From positions 30,336,696 through 30,400,695 of the forward strand of contig OX579638.1 in assembly GCA_951230915.1 (NCBI GenBank): a DNA stretch of 64,000 nucleotides, in the 5' to 3' direction. Source of the DNA: Antitrichia curtipendula. Lineage: Eukaryota; Streptophyta; Bryopsida; Hypnales; Leucodontaceae. Shown here piece after piece: positions 23,900 to 36,687 of the stretch (position 1 is the stretch's first letter; every line of letters begins with the position of its first letter). The position numbers and the translations under genes are program-made. The notes below the pieces were generated by a model. That model saw only the letters and a program-made list of their open reading frames with translations, was not told where the DNA came from and searched no databases.

Positions 23900-26800
23900 T
23901 ATTCTTGTTGGCAAATGAAAGGAGGTTTCAACGCACCAAAGAACGTGGCATTTGGACACCGTATGCAAAAGTTATGAAGGGTCAAAGTTTGTTTTTGAAA
24001 GCTCTCCATCCAAATAGGTACATAACTGATTTTGGAAATGTACACAACCTGTAGATGGCACTTTAAGGTCAGGTGCCATTTTGGGGGTGCCTACCTTACA
24101 ATGCATCTTCGATTGATCTGAAAATTTTACCACACAAACTAGAAGAGAGAATGCAAATTTCTCAACAAGTTTTATTGAATTCAGACATTGGATGCAAAAG
24201 TTACAACATTTTGAATTGGACTTGAAATTATGTGAGGACATTGTTGGTCCCCTTCAATTGGTTGTTTCATTTAGAGGTTAGACCCCTAGACTCATGCACT
24301 CATGCACAAATTTCACTCTCTTGCATCCTAATGTAGTACTCCACTAGTATCAGGGTTGCATATAAAAAATTTGGGATTTAGGAGCAATGCATGTGTGAGA
24401 AGAGAATGCAAAGTCAAACAACTATTTTTTTTTGTATTATCCAAGCTTTTGACAATGCCAAGTTTTCAAGCCCGAAAACTCAAATTTCCTTTGTAAGAAT
24501 GATCTAAAGACTTCAGATTCTAATATAGCATTACATCCTCAAGATAGGAAGAAGTATGCAAATTTTCATAGCAAACTAATGTTCCTCTCCCCTTGCTCAA
24601 GTTGGGACTCAAAACAAAACAAACACATTATATCATTTTGTAACCATTGGATTTCAAAATTTTAGAATTTTTAGAAGTTTGTTCATTTGAGCAAAAAGAC
24701 TACAAGTAAAAATCAAAATCTTCACTTCATATTAGATGCCTCTAGGATGCTCCAAACACCTAAACACTATTTCAACATTAACATTTTTTATTTTCAATGA
24801 AATTTTTATTTATATTCAAAACAAAAATTACTTTTTTATCTTTTATTGAAAAATTGAAAAATTAAAAACCTTTAATGGATATATGTTTTTATAAATAGAA
24901 GTAATAACATTTTGAATAGATATATAAATTTATGAGTTTTTTGGCACTACATTCCATTTTTTCATTGCCTTGAATTGAATTTATTTTTCAATTAAATTTT
25001 TTTCATTGCATTAAATTTTTTCAATTGTATATTTCTTAAAGACTTGAATAGTTTATACTTGTGTAGATTATATGGTCTTAGAACCTTAGAATGATGTCTA
25101 AATTCTTATTTGAATTTACGGTGAAAACGTGGGTAAATATCTGAATAAAAAAAACTCTTAGTTCATAATGATAAATGTTGATGTATATTTAATTCAACAT
25201 ATTATTATTTAATAGTTTATATATTTTATTATGTATTAAGGTCCTTAAGGTCCCCGTCCAAGAAAGGTGATGCTCCCTTGAAGGAGAACTTTGGCACTAA
25301 GGCAACGCAATCTGGGAACACCAAGAACAAACGCAGTACAAGGAATGAATGTTTGTCTGACTCAGTGATTTTGTTTCTCATACAAGATAGCCTGCAAAGT
25401 TTGGGAATTCTCAACATCAACACAATGGTCACTTAATTGGCGTCGAGGTTTCAAATAGAGATTTTGCGTCGGTAGAGGTTTACAGAGCCTTCTACATCTT
25501 GACATTTTAGCGGAAAAAATTTAGGTTTCTTGGGGATTTTGACAATACATATAGCGACATCAAGAAGAGAAGAATGCATTGAATCCGAGCATTAGGTGTG
25601 CTTTTCTTGTAAAATTCAGTGAGTTGTCTGTATGCAAGCTGTGGAATGATTCAATGTTGGTAAAATTAGATCTTTCCATTGTTGTATGAGATTTAGGACT
25701 TATTGCAGTTTTAACGATGGGAGTAGTTTATAGTTGTTGCCAAGGGAATTGTTAAAGGAATTGCCTACTATTGAATTGCACATGGTTGTCGCATAACAAC
25801 AACACAACAAAAGTGAAGAGGCGGTTGAAACAAGTTACATGTGTTAGAATTGAGGTTTCTTTGGAATCCTAATCGTGGTGAGCGACTATAGCTTGAACAA
25901 TAGCATGCGAGAGGGTTTTAAAGGAGCTTGGGGCAATATAAGCAATCATAATGTGATCAATCACATCAAATATAACCAAGAATCAAGTATATATCTTGAG
26001 CTAATATGTTCAAGATTTTGAATTGTAACTCATACAAGAGTACGTTCCTTTTTAGTGTTGTTAATTTGTAGTTCTAGAGTCTGTCACAATATGATTCATG
26101 GGGTGGGCTTCAAGTTGTTTGCACTCTGCAAAATTATGTTGTACACGGTGACTCAAATATTGATTTGCTGGAAAACAGTACATGTTGAGCCACGGAAGTG
26201 GCCAATAGATTTCTTGTCTCCAACTTTGAATTTGTTAGATTCAATTAGAGTGTTATGATGTGGTGATCCAATGCTGGAAAAAAATGTTTAGGCTGTAGGA
26301 GAGTAGTCGTGGAGCATAACCACTTCTAAACACTTGCAATTTTTTTAACTAATATAACAAAAGTGCTTGTGCTACAATACTAGCATGTGGGATGGAAAGG
26401 CAAGAGTTTATGCAAAATAACCTTTGAGTGTCTAGCCAATCAAATTTTCATACATTATTAAGAGGGCTTAGAAGAGATTATGATTTATTAATGAGCTCTT
26501 CTTCTTGAATAGAAACTAAAAAGAAGGGATTGCTTATGGCTTATCCATCAACTCATCTTCTTGAAATGGTACCTAACACTTGTAGTTTAGAAGGACTAGT
26601 TGAAATTATGTGTGAAATTAGCTACTAAAATGCAATGAGATTATGATTCAATTGGTATCTGCAAGAATTAAAATTGTTTTGTGTCACAATTTGGTCAATT
26701 TTGAAGTTGGGATACAAGATCCAACGCACAAGATATTGTGGATAGATGTCTAGGTGATCCTGAATGCATACAAGACAAAAAAAAATTGAAAAGGTAGATT

Positions 26801-28840
26801 TGATGCTCATGTAAACTTGCATATTTCCAATTGTTTGAATTTACATCTCTGTGAAGAGATCATTTTGGATATATGAGTCAAACTCTCTTGAGATAAAATA
26901 TTTTCATCTCTATTTATGAGTTTTCTATAAAATCATTGAAAGTTGGAGGTTGCATAGAACTAGAAGTGATAGTAGAGAAGCCCATTTCCATTCAAAGTTG
27001 AGTGATTATTTAGCTAGTCATGCTTAGGATACTTTCAAATAAGTCCAACCTTAAGTCCTAGATGGATTTATGAGTATATTAATGGATTAGTTGTTGTTGG
27101 TAATGAAGACAATATAGGAGATGGAACCAACTCTCATGGACTGCTATTTTCCTTGCACCTTAGTTCTTGTCGGTAAGAGGGTATAGCATTGAGTCTATAC
27201 GGAGAGTATGCTATGTTTTTGAGACTAAAGCGGTTCTGAATTCAAGTTTTGAAATTTAATGATAGTTATGTTGGATAGGGAAATAACTGTCAGTAGAGTT
27301 GCATGCTATAAAGTTGACCTAATGTGATTTTTTATTTATAGAGTTGCAATTCAATTTTGTTCTAGTTTTGCAAGGTTCAACTCTTTTCTTATTTAAATGT
27401 ATTTTGAATAATTCGTGTAAACCTATGCACTGCATGTAACAATCTATGGCTTTTGTATAGATTGCTACACTAAGGCCATTGCTCATAATATTTCAAACCC
27501 GTTGCACAAAATGACCTAATGTGGTTTTCTATAGTAGTAGCAGAGAAGAGTTTTAGTCTAATGCTCTCACTAAATGGAAGTATGTTGAGATCAAGGTATA
27601 AAACTTTGAATAATATTTCTTGTCAACTCTAGGATTTCAGTTTTGCACACAAATTTCAATTTGCACTTCAATTCAGTTTTTAGTTGTCCTCATTACACAA
27701 GACAAATTGGTCTGTTGAAAGCTTCTCATAACTACAAATTTTTCACGTCTATTACTTCACATTTACTAGGACAAATTTTTTTTTCATCTAGTGATGTATC
27801 ATTGCATCGTGCGATAGATAAGAGACTTTTTGTTTATAGAGTTCCAATTCAATTTTGTTCTAGTTTTGCAACCTTGGTTCAACTCTTTTCTTGCTTAAAT
27901 GTGTTGTAAATAATTTGTGTCTATCTATGTGTTGTATATTGCAGGATGAAGGAAGCAAATTTGTCTTCTTACTAGCACCAAGATATGATGCAATTTGTCT
28001 GCTTGTTTGGTTTAATTGATGATTGAGCGTTCTTGCAATTTTGAGTGCAAATGCCAACACGTTGATCAAATCCTAATTGTACATTTCCTCAATTTTCAAC
28101 TTATGTTATAAATTAAATATATAATATTATTATTTTAGGTGATTCTTTGGGGACTACACGTCTTGTTATTTATCCTAAATACATAATATTATTGAAAGTT
28201 GTTTTTTACTTTCTTTTGCATGATGTTGCTTTTACATTTTATATAATTATACTTCTCAGTTTTAAAAGTAAAATCTCTAAGTTACATGTCTTTGAAGTTA
28301 CTAGTATAGCCTTGTGCCATTGGCCCAAAGTAAAAGATATTGATCCCCCATTGTTTTCAAAGTAAAAAATTTCATTCTATTTTTAATTATAAAACAACTC
28401 AAAATTTCATAATGCCTCAAACAAATTTGTGCATCCCTACTCACGTTCTAGCATTACCAAGAATGCAACCAACTAACGCATGATCCAAAAGATCCATAAT
28501 TTAGCATAATTTAAGATCCAAAAATAACTAAAATAATCCATAACTTTCACACTGTAGATCCAAATGTCACGAAACAACATCCATGCATCCCTTCCACAAA
28601 AAGCCTTCCAAGGGTACCAAGAACATAATTGGTGAACGCACGGTCTGTAAGATCTCACTATAAAAAAAAATAGACAAACAACCTAACTTAAGGTATATAT
28701 GCATAGAAATACATTGAATGTCCAATTGAGGTTCAAAATTCAAAGGGGTGACATTGGATTGAAAACCCACCATTTTATGAACCTAATGATATCAACATGT
28801 AACGTTGCCACATGGCAAAGATTCATACATTGTTCCACCG
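23900..28840. other. AT-rich intergenic DNA
   Basis: There is no gene I can support across this interval. Open frames are short and lack motifs. A slightly GC-richer stretch at 25240-25440 has a 67-codon minus-strand frame without recognisable domains. Confidence 0.4.
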
Positions 28841-28845
28841 TTTAA

Positions 28846-28988
28846 CTGTTAAAGGACATGGGTCCTCATAACCAAGGTAGTCACCAAATTTTGCTTTGAT
28901 TATTGGACCAATAGGTGCATTATTTGTTTTTACATTTAGCAATGAAGTCATCCATCAACCACTTTTTAGCCTCAAAGTCCTTTAAGGG
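28846..28988. mobile_element. 143-bp TTAA-flanked MITE
   Basis: The element is bounded by TTAA at 28842-28845 and 28989-28992. Its ends are CTGTTAAAGGAC on the left and, reverse-complemented, CCCTTAAAGGAC on the right, a 12-bp inverted repeat with two mismatches. The ends resemble those of the larger TTAA-flanked elements at 49.3 and 59.7-62.8 kb. It is non-coding. Confidence 0.5.
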
Positions 28989-28999
28989 TTAAAGGGACA

Positions 29000-31900
29000 C
29001 TTTGGAATCACCATTGGAACCATGTAAGAATTAAGAGAATTACATTAGCATCCAAAAGAATAGGAATAGTTTATGCCTAGGGTTTAAAATAGAAAGCTGT
29101 GTGATTTTGCTTTGAATGCCTGCAATGCATATTTTCTTCTCCAAATAGATGTTGAATGAATGTAAAATGTTTTTTAATTTTCCATTCTATTGCTTCAAAA
29201 ATGCAAAACCAAAATGTATAATTATGCACAATGACCTAAGGATTCACAATGGGCATCCTATCTTAAAGTTAATTAAATCCCAATCTACCCATGCTTCTTC
29301 TTCAAAAGGCCCCTATAAAAATGGGAGAAAAAATCATACAGAGTTCCTTGAAATCAATGGTCTTTTTACCACAAGGAGCTTTGTTTATATGCATGTATGA
29401 TGTACTATATAAACAAGTCCATTGTACTACAAGAGTCTTCATAAATAAAGTAGTTTGCCAAATTGCCTCTAAGTAGCTTTTTCGGGACAAGGCATCCTTC
29501 CTTTTGGATAAAGATGCATAAAGTTGTAAGAATGTTGGTTTTAGAAGAAAAAAATTGTCTTTTAACAAAGGAGTAGAGGATCCAAACTTTAGTAAGCTAC
29601 CAATGGAAGGGATGTTGCTTCATAAATTGAAAGAACCCTTTTTTTATAGTCCCTTTCCAAAATTGAAGAGACTCTTGTTATTTCTACTAATTTTACTTTG
29701 TAAAACTTGCTATTTACCACCACTAATCACATATATATAATTAAAATTCATAATTATAATTAGAGACCCTTAGTTACTTGGGGCAAGTGAAGGAAAACAA
29801 AACAAAGGCAAAATTCTACATCTATCTTTGATTGGGTAGAAAATAGGCACTTCATCTAAATTTTGAAAAAGAACTTAGTGCATTGACTTTCATGTAGAAT
29901 AATATAAAGTTATTTTGGGTGGGCTATTATGAGACAAATTTTATTATCATATAGTAATCACAACATTAGATGTTTTTCAACTACATTGGAGGGGTGTTTC
30001 AAGCCCGTTCCTCATGCTAGAAACCAACCACTAATGTCCAGAATTTTAAATATATTTTTAAAATTTTAAATATAAATAAATAAATAAATAAATATAAATA
30101 TTATTATCTAACATGGCAATAGTTTTGTCATATCATGCTTCTGATTTGGGTCTAATTTGGAGCAATTACTACGTTTCCAACAGTCCACAAACTTGTGGCC
30201 CTTTACAACCCCAAAATTTTATGCAATGCATTCTTTAATTTGAAAGTTGGAGGCATATTTTGTATCATACCATATCATACTATAGGTATACCTTAGATAG
30301 AATAATTTTAAACCTCAGGGTCCAAACATTCAAATTTTGAACTATGGATGAATGCAAAGACATTCCAAGTTCATAAAAATGCATTTTTTCATCCATCATT
30401 TTTTTTTAAACATTCTCGTGTTAGTTCTTCAACATTTATACAATATACACTCTAAAGACTTTGCCTTGCAAATATTCTATAATGCAAAGGATATAAGTAG
30501 GTCTGGCCTCAAAAAGTAACTTTTTAGTTTTAAAAATGACCTTAAAATGACTTGAATAAAAAAAATCCAAAAAAAAATTCAAAAATCACTATGATTAGAA
30601 CTTAATATTCTTAGCTTTTAAAAAATCTTTTGAAAATCACAAAAATTCAATCCATAATTGATTTTTAAGAAGCCCTTTAATTTTTGGCTTCAAATTTATT
30701 GAAAAATATTGGATAGTGTACTAATGGATTTAACCTATGTCTAGATATGATCTATGGACCATATTTTACAACTCTTGTTTGTTTAATCACTTTTTAATAC
30801 TAATATCTTCAGACTTTTGAAAATCTAGACTAGATCTAGTCTTAAATCCCTTGAGGACCAAGTGAACAAAATTTGTCCTCTTCAAATTTTCAATGGCAAA
30901 CTCTCGATACATTGAAACAAAGTTCAATATTTTGTAAACTATGATCTTGTAGAGTAATAAGTTGATATACTTGTTGCATTTTTTTATTTCTAAAATTTGA
31001 ATGTGAAAAGTATTTAAAATCTTGTCAAGAAAACAAAGTCTAATCTAGGGGAGGTCACTCTCACTACATTTGGGGTACCCATGTGTGAAGGAGTGATTTT
31101 TTAACCCCTATTTACTTTTGAATAAACTATAATTTCATCCTAAAATTTTGAGCTTTGTTTAACAATGACTAAAGGTTTCTATTGACAAAATTTTCAATTC
31201 CAAATAACATAAGATATATTGTCTAGAAAGGGTTGAAAAATGAACTAAATGGCATGTTCTCCAACTAAAATATTTATAGAGCTCACATGAAAATGACTAT
31301 TGCATCAATATTCAACCAAAATAAACTTTCAATAGAAAGCTATTCTACAAAAAAAAAAAGTTCATTTTTCAATTTTTTTTTTATATAATATAGAGGTGTG
31401 AAAGTTATTTTTAGCTTTACAGTGTATCTTTTTTTTTAAAATTTATAACTAATTACTTTTAGCATAAAAAAATACCAATAATTCAAAACATAAACTTTTA
31501 AAGTAGTAAAATCCATCCATAGTTTTTTTTTGGAAAAAAAATTAAATTTTAAGATGTAGTACGATTAAAAATACAAAATAATTACAATGATCCCCAAAAA
31601 ATTGAAGATGTTCCAAACAATATGTTAATAATATTAATTATTAAAATTTAAAAATTGATGCATATGAAAAATAAAATAAAATTGTAGGATCCAATCTGGT
31701 CAATTTTAGCATTCTGCTCTTTTTGTTTGAAAATGTGTACAAATTTGAGAGAATATTTTAATTTTAAAATTTAAAATTTAAATTTGCCTTTGATTCCAAT
31801 ACAATTTTTTTTTTCTTTTAGGGGTGTGTGGGTAACAAAAAAGAATTATTCATCTTCTTATAATATTTCTTCGACTAAAGCTACATTTTTTGCCTATAAA

Positions 31901-33140
31901 TTTGATCAACCAAAATTGTTACAATCTAAAAATTCAATGGTCTTAATTTTCCACAATTAATTCCACGCATATTAGACAAAGCAATTTTTACTTTTGTATG
32001 GTTAAAATTAAAAATTTCAAGCACATCCATGTGCAAAAGAATATCAACGTGGGACAATTAATTGAAAACTCTTATTGTCAAAAAGTTATTAGGCCCTGAG
32101 GGGTTGAGGGGCAAAAATTGCAATGTAGACAAGTTTTGACTTTGAAACATGTTTTGATCATATATTTGTAGTGAGTTATATTAGTAGAATTGTAGTTTAT
32201 TCTTCTTAATGTGAGTAATGTCATATATCAATGAAGCTAAATGGTCCAAACCTCTTGCATTCAAATAGCTTAATAAATTTTTTTGGGTTCAATGGATTTT
32301 TAAAAATGGATGACATTTTAGAGCTTTATAGGATAATAAAATATAGATTTTTTAATGATTTTGTGTCTAGAACTTTACTATTGATGTATCCATATTGTTG
32401 AATTTAGTTTAATTATATTATTTATGTTCTAATTTATACAAGGGATTGTTTCAAAAATTTGCCATGTAACATAATATATTTTAGCATTTTGACTTCTTAT
32501 TCTTAAATTTGATTTTCATATTCAAGGTGTTTCATTTCGTTTTAGTGAAAAAAATATCAATTTTAAAGTTTCCCACGACGGACTCAAATTATGCCTTAAC
32601 AACTTCTAAAAAATCCTAAAAATTAAGATTTTTTGCAATTTAGAAATCAAAGTCTACAACCATATTTTTAAATATAGAATGAAATATAAGTGCTTTTGTA
32701 CTATGAAGTTCCACACTATAATATACATCTATGCTGAATTTTTCAAATTTTAATATTATATTTTGCGATAGATGTAAATTTCTTTTACCTTTATCTTCAA
32801 AATTCAAGACACATTTTTATCTACATAAAAATAAAACTCAATTTTTTAAAAATTATAGAAGATATGAAGTTGCCTTATAAAATTAAAATTAAAAATTAGT
32901 TTATATTTAATGGCAAAAAAGAAGATATAGTTTGTAGGCCCATCTTTTTAGTATTAATGATATTATATATTTAAATATACAAGAGAATAGAATGTTGTCA
33001 AATGTGTTAATCCAATACAAAATAAGGGAGCAATTTTGAAATGGGACTACACTATATAACATGCCATTTAAGGAAATGTGCTTGCACGTACTTTTGTCCC
33101 AACACAAGAAAATTTCTTAAATACAATTTCATTGACTCTA
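29000..33140. other. Very AT-rich DNA, no supported gene
   Basis: Long A- and T-runs and only short random reading frames are seen. The texture is like the repeat-filled 40-46 kb and 60-64 kb intervals. Older, unalignable copies of the same repeats are likely, but I cannot delimit them. Confidence 0.4.
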
Positions 33141-33151
33141 GAAACACACAC

Positions 33152-34016
33152 CCATTTTAAAGGACCAACAAACCCACTTTGGACTTTCTGAAAACTTGGG
33201 CAAGCTCTATCGACTTCATATTTTGAAATTTTTGCATTAATTTTTAGGATAGATGCTACTCATCACAATCTATGTGTGAAGCTTTGTTTCTTGTCATTCC
33301 AATCAATATTGCAAAAGTTAAAAGTTTTTTTTCAAATTCAATGTCACAACGTGTACCAAAAAATATATTCCAAAATAATATCAATCATTTTTTGGAAATT
33401 TTATAGATTGATACCTATTCAGAAACATTTGAATAATTTAATTCCATATAATGAGGTAAAAGTTATTAGGAGTTTTATTTTGTGGGCAATGAAGGTGTAA
33501 AAAAACTATATAAAGTCGTCTTTTGCTTTCAATTTTAAAAAATTTCAAATAAAAACAAAAGCAAAAGACGTTAATTATTTTTTAAAACATTCTCACCACT
33601 GGGATAAACAATCCTCAATTTCTTGTAAGAATTATTAGTAGATTAGTTTTTATCTTTTAGCAATAACCACCTTCTACTTTACAATTTTTAAAAGATGAGT
33701 ATGAAAGTTTTTTTGGTTAAAACTTTTAGCACATTTTTCAACCCATTTCCCAATATATTGACTAAATGCTCAAGTTATAGGACGTACAATTTTTTTTCTA
33801 AAATGTTAAAATAACAAACTTTATCTTTTGAAAGGACTTGAAAAAACTACATTTTGAAGTTTTGGCTAATTGAACTTGCAATCTATAGGGATATTCACTT
33901 CAAATTTTTGGAACAATTTAACTATTGAACAAGTTAACCAAAGGATCTTACAATTGGATTTGATCAAATAAAAAAAAAATAATAATAATAAATAATAAAT
34001 AATAAATAATAAATAA

Positions 34017-34048
<32 letters not shown>

Positions 34049-34164
34049 TAAAAATAAAAAAATAAAAAAAATAAAAAATATTGATGAAGATTTTGACCTT
34101 GCTTTGGGGACAAGTACTTTGAAGCAACTTTGGGCCTAATATAAACACGTTGGTCCTTTAGGGG
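33152..34164. mobile_element. Probable ~1-kb member of the TTAA-flanked repeat family
   Basis: The right end reads GGTCCTTTAGGGG followed by TTAA at 34165-34168. The left end, TTTTAAAGGACCAAC near 33154, shares the 12-base TAAAGGACCAAC with the reverse complement of the right end. Internal blocks (CTCACCACTGGGATAAAC at about 33593, AAAAGTTATTAGGAG at about 33457) have diverged counterparts at 44.46-44.65 kb. No flanking TTAA is preserved on the left, so the left boundary is uncertain. Confidence 0.4.
33969..34080. repeat. A-rich (AATAAAA)n low-complexity tract
   Basis: About 110 bases consist only of A and T, running from AATAATAATAAATAATAAAT to AATAAAAATAAAAAAATAAA words. It lies inside the probable element ending at 34164. 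Confidence 0.85.
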
Positions 34165-35134
34165 TTAAGCAATGATTCCCACGGTACTGAAAAGGATGAT
34201 TTCTATGGTGGTTAGTCCCTCCTTTCAAGGTTAAAATGACAATCTCAAAAAAGAAAGTGTACTACTTTTGCTAAGCTTTCACACCTTAAATTAGGGTGTT
34301 TGTTTTGTTTTGTTTTGTTTATCTTGTTTTGTTTGTCTTGTTTGTTACGATGAGATCCCCTAAACCGTTCACGTTTTTAGTATTGTTGAAAAGCTCTCAG
34401 CAAGGACGAGTGCATGGGCTTTGTTTCTTGGTGCTTGGACCTATGATGTGAATTTCGAAATTTCTATGATTGAAAAATAATTACTTTTACTTTTATTTTG
34501 GTTGTGGCAATGGCCGGCCACATCAGTAGTTCTGAAAGGAAAATAAATAAATCTCATCTCGCCCTGGCGACAGAGCAAGGGGCTCGCATCCCTGGGCAGG
34601 GAAGCAATGGGCGGGGGGCACGGGGCAGACGGAATGAGTGCCACATGGGAACACGCCAGCACTCGCAGCCCGGCAGTCGCCACTCCATAGAAGCCTCTAT
34701 CGGTCTTCCTCTTCCTCCCAGTCCTGCTCTTCGCATTCTCGCATTCTGCTCTCACACCCTTCAATCGTCTTCCGATCCTTCCGCTTCTTCTCGATCTCAG
34801 GTATGGTACTGGAAGCCGTCCTTGTGGACGGTGGTCATGATGTCAGATCTCTTGCTCACTTTCTGCGTTAGGTTTCCAGCTGCTAGGTTTGTCTAATGGG
34901 AGCCAGGTTGTGGCAATAGTCACTTGCGGGGGGGTTGAGGGAGAAGTTGGGAACCATTTCTTCTGTCCATGTGGTTTCTACTGTCAGAACTGGCCTGGGT
35001 GGATTCTTCGGGGGTAATTGTGCAGAGGTTCTTGATTTGGGGTTTGGGTTCGGCAAGGGGTTTGGAGCTTCCCTTTGACTTAGTTTGCCAATGTGTGGCT
35101 GAAGTGTGGTGATTGGAAAGTGCAGATATTCAAG

Positions 35135-35804
35135 ATGACGGCTCGCGTGCACGCGTCCGTGGACACTCCCCACGCAGAGTTCTTGGTCGACTTGGGTCAC
35201 CCATTGTTGAACCGTGTTGTGGACGGATTGGTGAAGGTTGGAGGAGTGGGCGCTTTGCATGCCGCTTCTCAAGACACCTACAAATTTCTGCTGCAAGGTA
35301 ATTCGTTCTCGGTGTATTGTATGTCTTATCTACCCTTGTGCGGTACGTGTTTATCAAGTGTGGTTGATGTGGGAAGGTTTTGCTGACTTTGTGTTTCGAA
35401 ATACGCAGAGGAGACTAGTAAGAAGTCATTGGAGAAGACCGCCCAGCGCATGGGCAAGGAGGCTGTGCAGTGGGGTCTTGTAGCGGGCGTTTACACCGGC
35501 ATGACATACGGCATGCAGGAAGCTCGTGGCGTGCACGATTGGGTAAGTTTTTTTCCATTCTTGAGGGCGTTTGAAAATGTGCGGTTTTGACCTTGGGGTT
35601 TGGTGTCTGATTGATATGCTGTTCGCGAGTACTGACATGCCTTGGAATTGACGGTTGCAGAAAAACGCGTTGCTGGGAGGAGCCCTGACCGGCGCTGCTT
35701 TGTCTTTGACGGAGCCGAACCCTAGGAGTGACCGAATTGTGCGTGGAGCCATCACGGGTGGTGCAATCGCCACTGCCGCTGAGTTCTTGCGCAGCCTTAC
35801 CTAG
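35135..35804 (+). CDS. OEP16: Outer envelope pore protein 16 (OEP16-1-like)
   Basis: Coding exons are 35135-35297, 35409-35542 and 35661-35804, all GT-AG, encoding 146 aa, close to the usual 144-150. OEP16 is a four-helix preprotein/amino-acid-selective channel of the chloroplast outer envelope in the Tim17/Tim22/Tim23 (PRAT) superfamily. Exon 1 has FLVDLGHPLLNRVVDGLVK, matching the VDMGNPFLN-type start of OEP16-1. Exon 2 has GLVAGVYTGMTYGMQEARG, and exon 3 LLGGALTGAALSL and GAITGGAIATAAEF; these glycine-rich helices are typical PRAT signatures. A leader intron, 34801-35125, is likely (CAG/GTATGG donor, TGCAG acceptor), making 35135 the start; an in-frame ATG at 35093 would fall inside that intron. 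No cleavable signal is seen, as expected for the outer envelope. It converges with the GDSL gene. Confidence 0.9.
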
Positions 35805-36687
35805 ATTAGACTACACTGAGATGATGGAAAGCACATTTTTTGTGTGATACTGCATTTGAGTCATCATTTTATTCTATTACTTTGGGAGTTACTGAGCGGA
35901 AATATATTTGATGCCTATCCAGTTAGCATTCGTATGACATGTTGAAATGCAGATTCACGTTTTAATTTGATTATTTCTCATAAGGTAAATGGTATATCAT
36001 CTCTTGTACGTACCGTGTGCACTATGTGTAGTTGTGGCCACTTTTGTTAGTTTAACTTTGTTGCCAGACTGAAATAGTCATCAGCCGCCCGTTCTTTCGT
36101 ACTCGATACTTAAATGTGAACATTCTGTTCAATTTCGATATGATAATAGAGGTCATATCATTAGACATCGTAAAATTGTAAAATACTCTCTTCCCTACTG
36201 CAAAATGTATTGTAAACAAATTTACGCAAAATTGCAAATCGTACTGGTCATCTAAATTATTTCGATCAGAATGCACCCTAATTCAACGTAAAGTATCCAG
36301 CCGTATGATGTTCAAAGATAGACAGATAAGTGGAAAAGTTTTGCAATGGAAAAAGCTGTGGGTGTACAAAAAGCAATTTTTGACAAAAGTGAATAACGTC
36401 CACTATTCAAAATGGATGGAAACTCTTCAACAATCTTTACACAATTAATAAGTGGTAGAAGAATAAATGAGGAAGAAACTCCCAACTAAATAATGTCAAC
36501 CCCATAAACCTAACTTCCATCCTGCAAACGACATTCTCCCAACATCCTGCACAAATTAATGAAACCAGCCCCGTACATAATCATTTGAATGTCTTGAATG
36601 TCGAAAAGCATTATGTAACATTTGATCAGTAACAGTGAAAGGAATGTTTTGAGACCTGTTTGCAGTCAAGTATTTCGAAGTTGAGGT

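Noticed and set aside
34560..34590. CCTGGCGACAGAGCAAGG resembles the 3' end of a primate Alu repeat
   Set aside because: Only about 18 bases match, flanks do not, and the context is a plant gene promoter; treated as coincidence.
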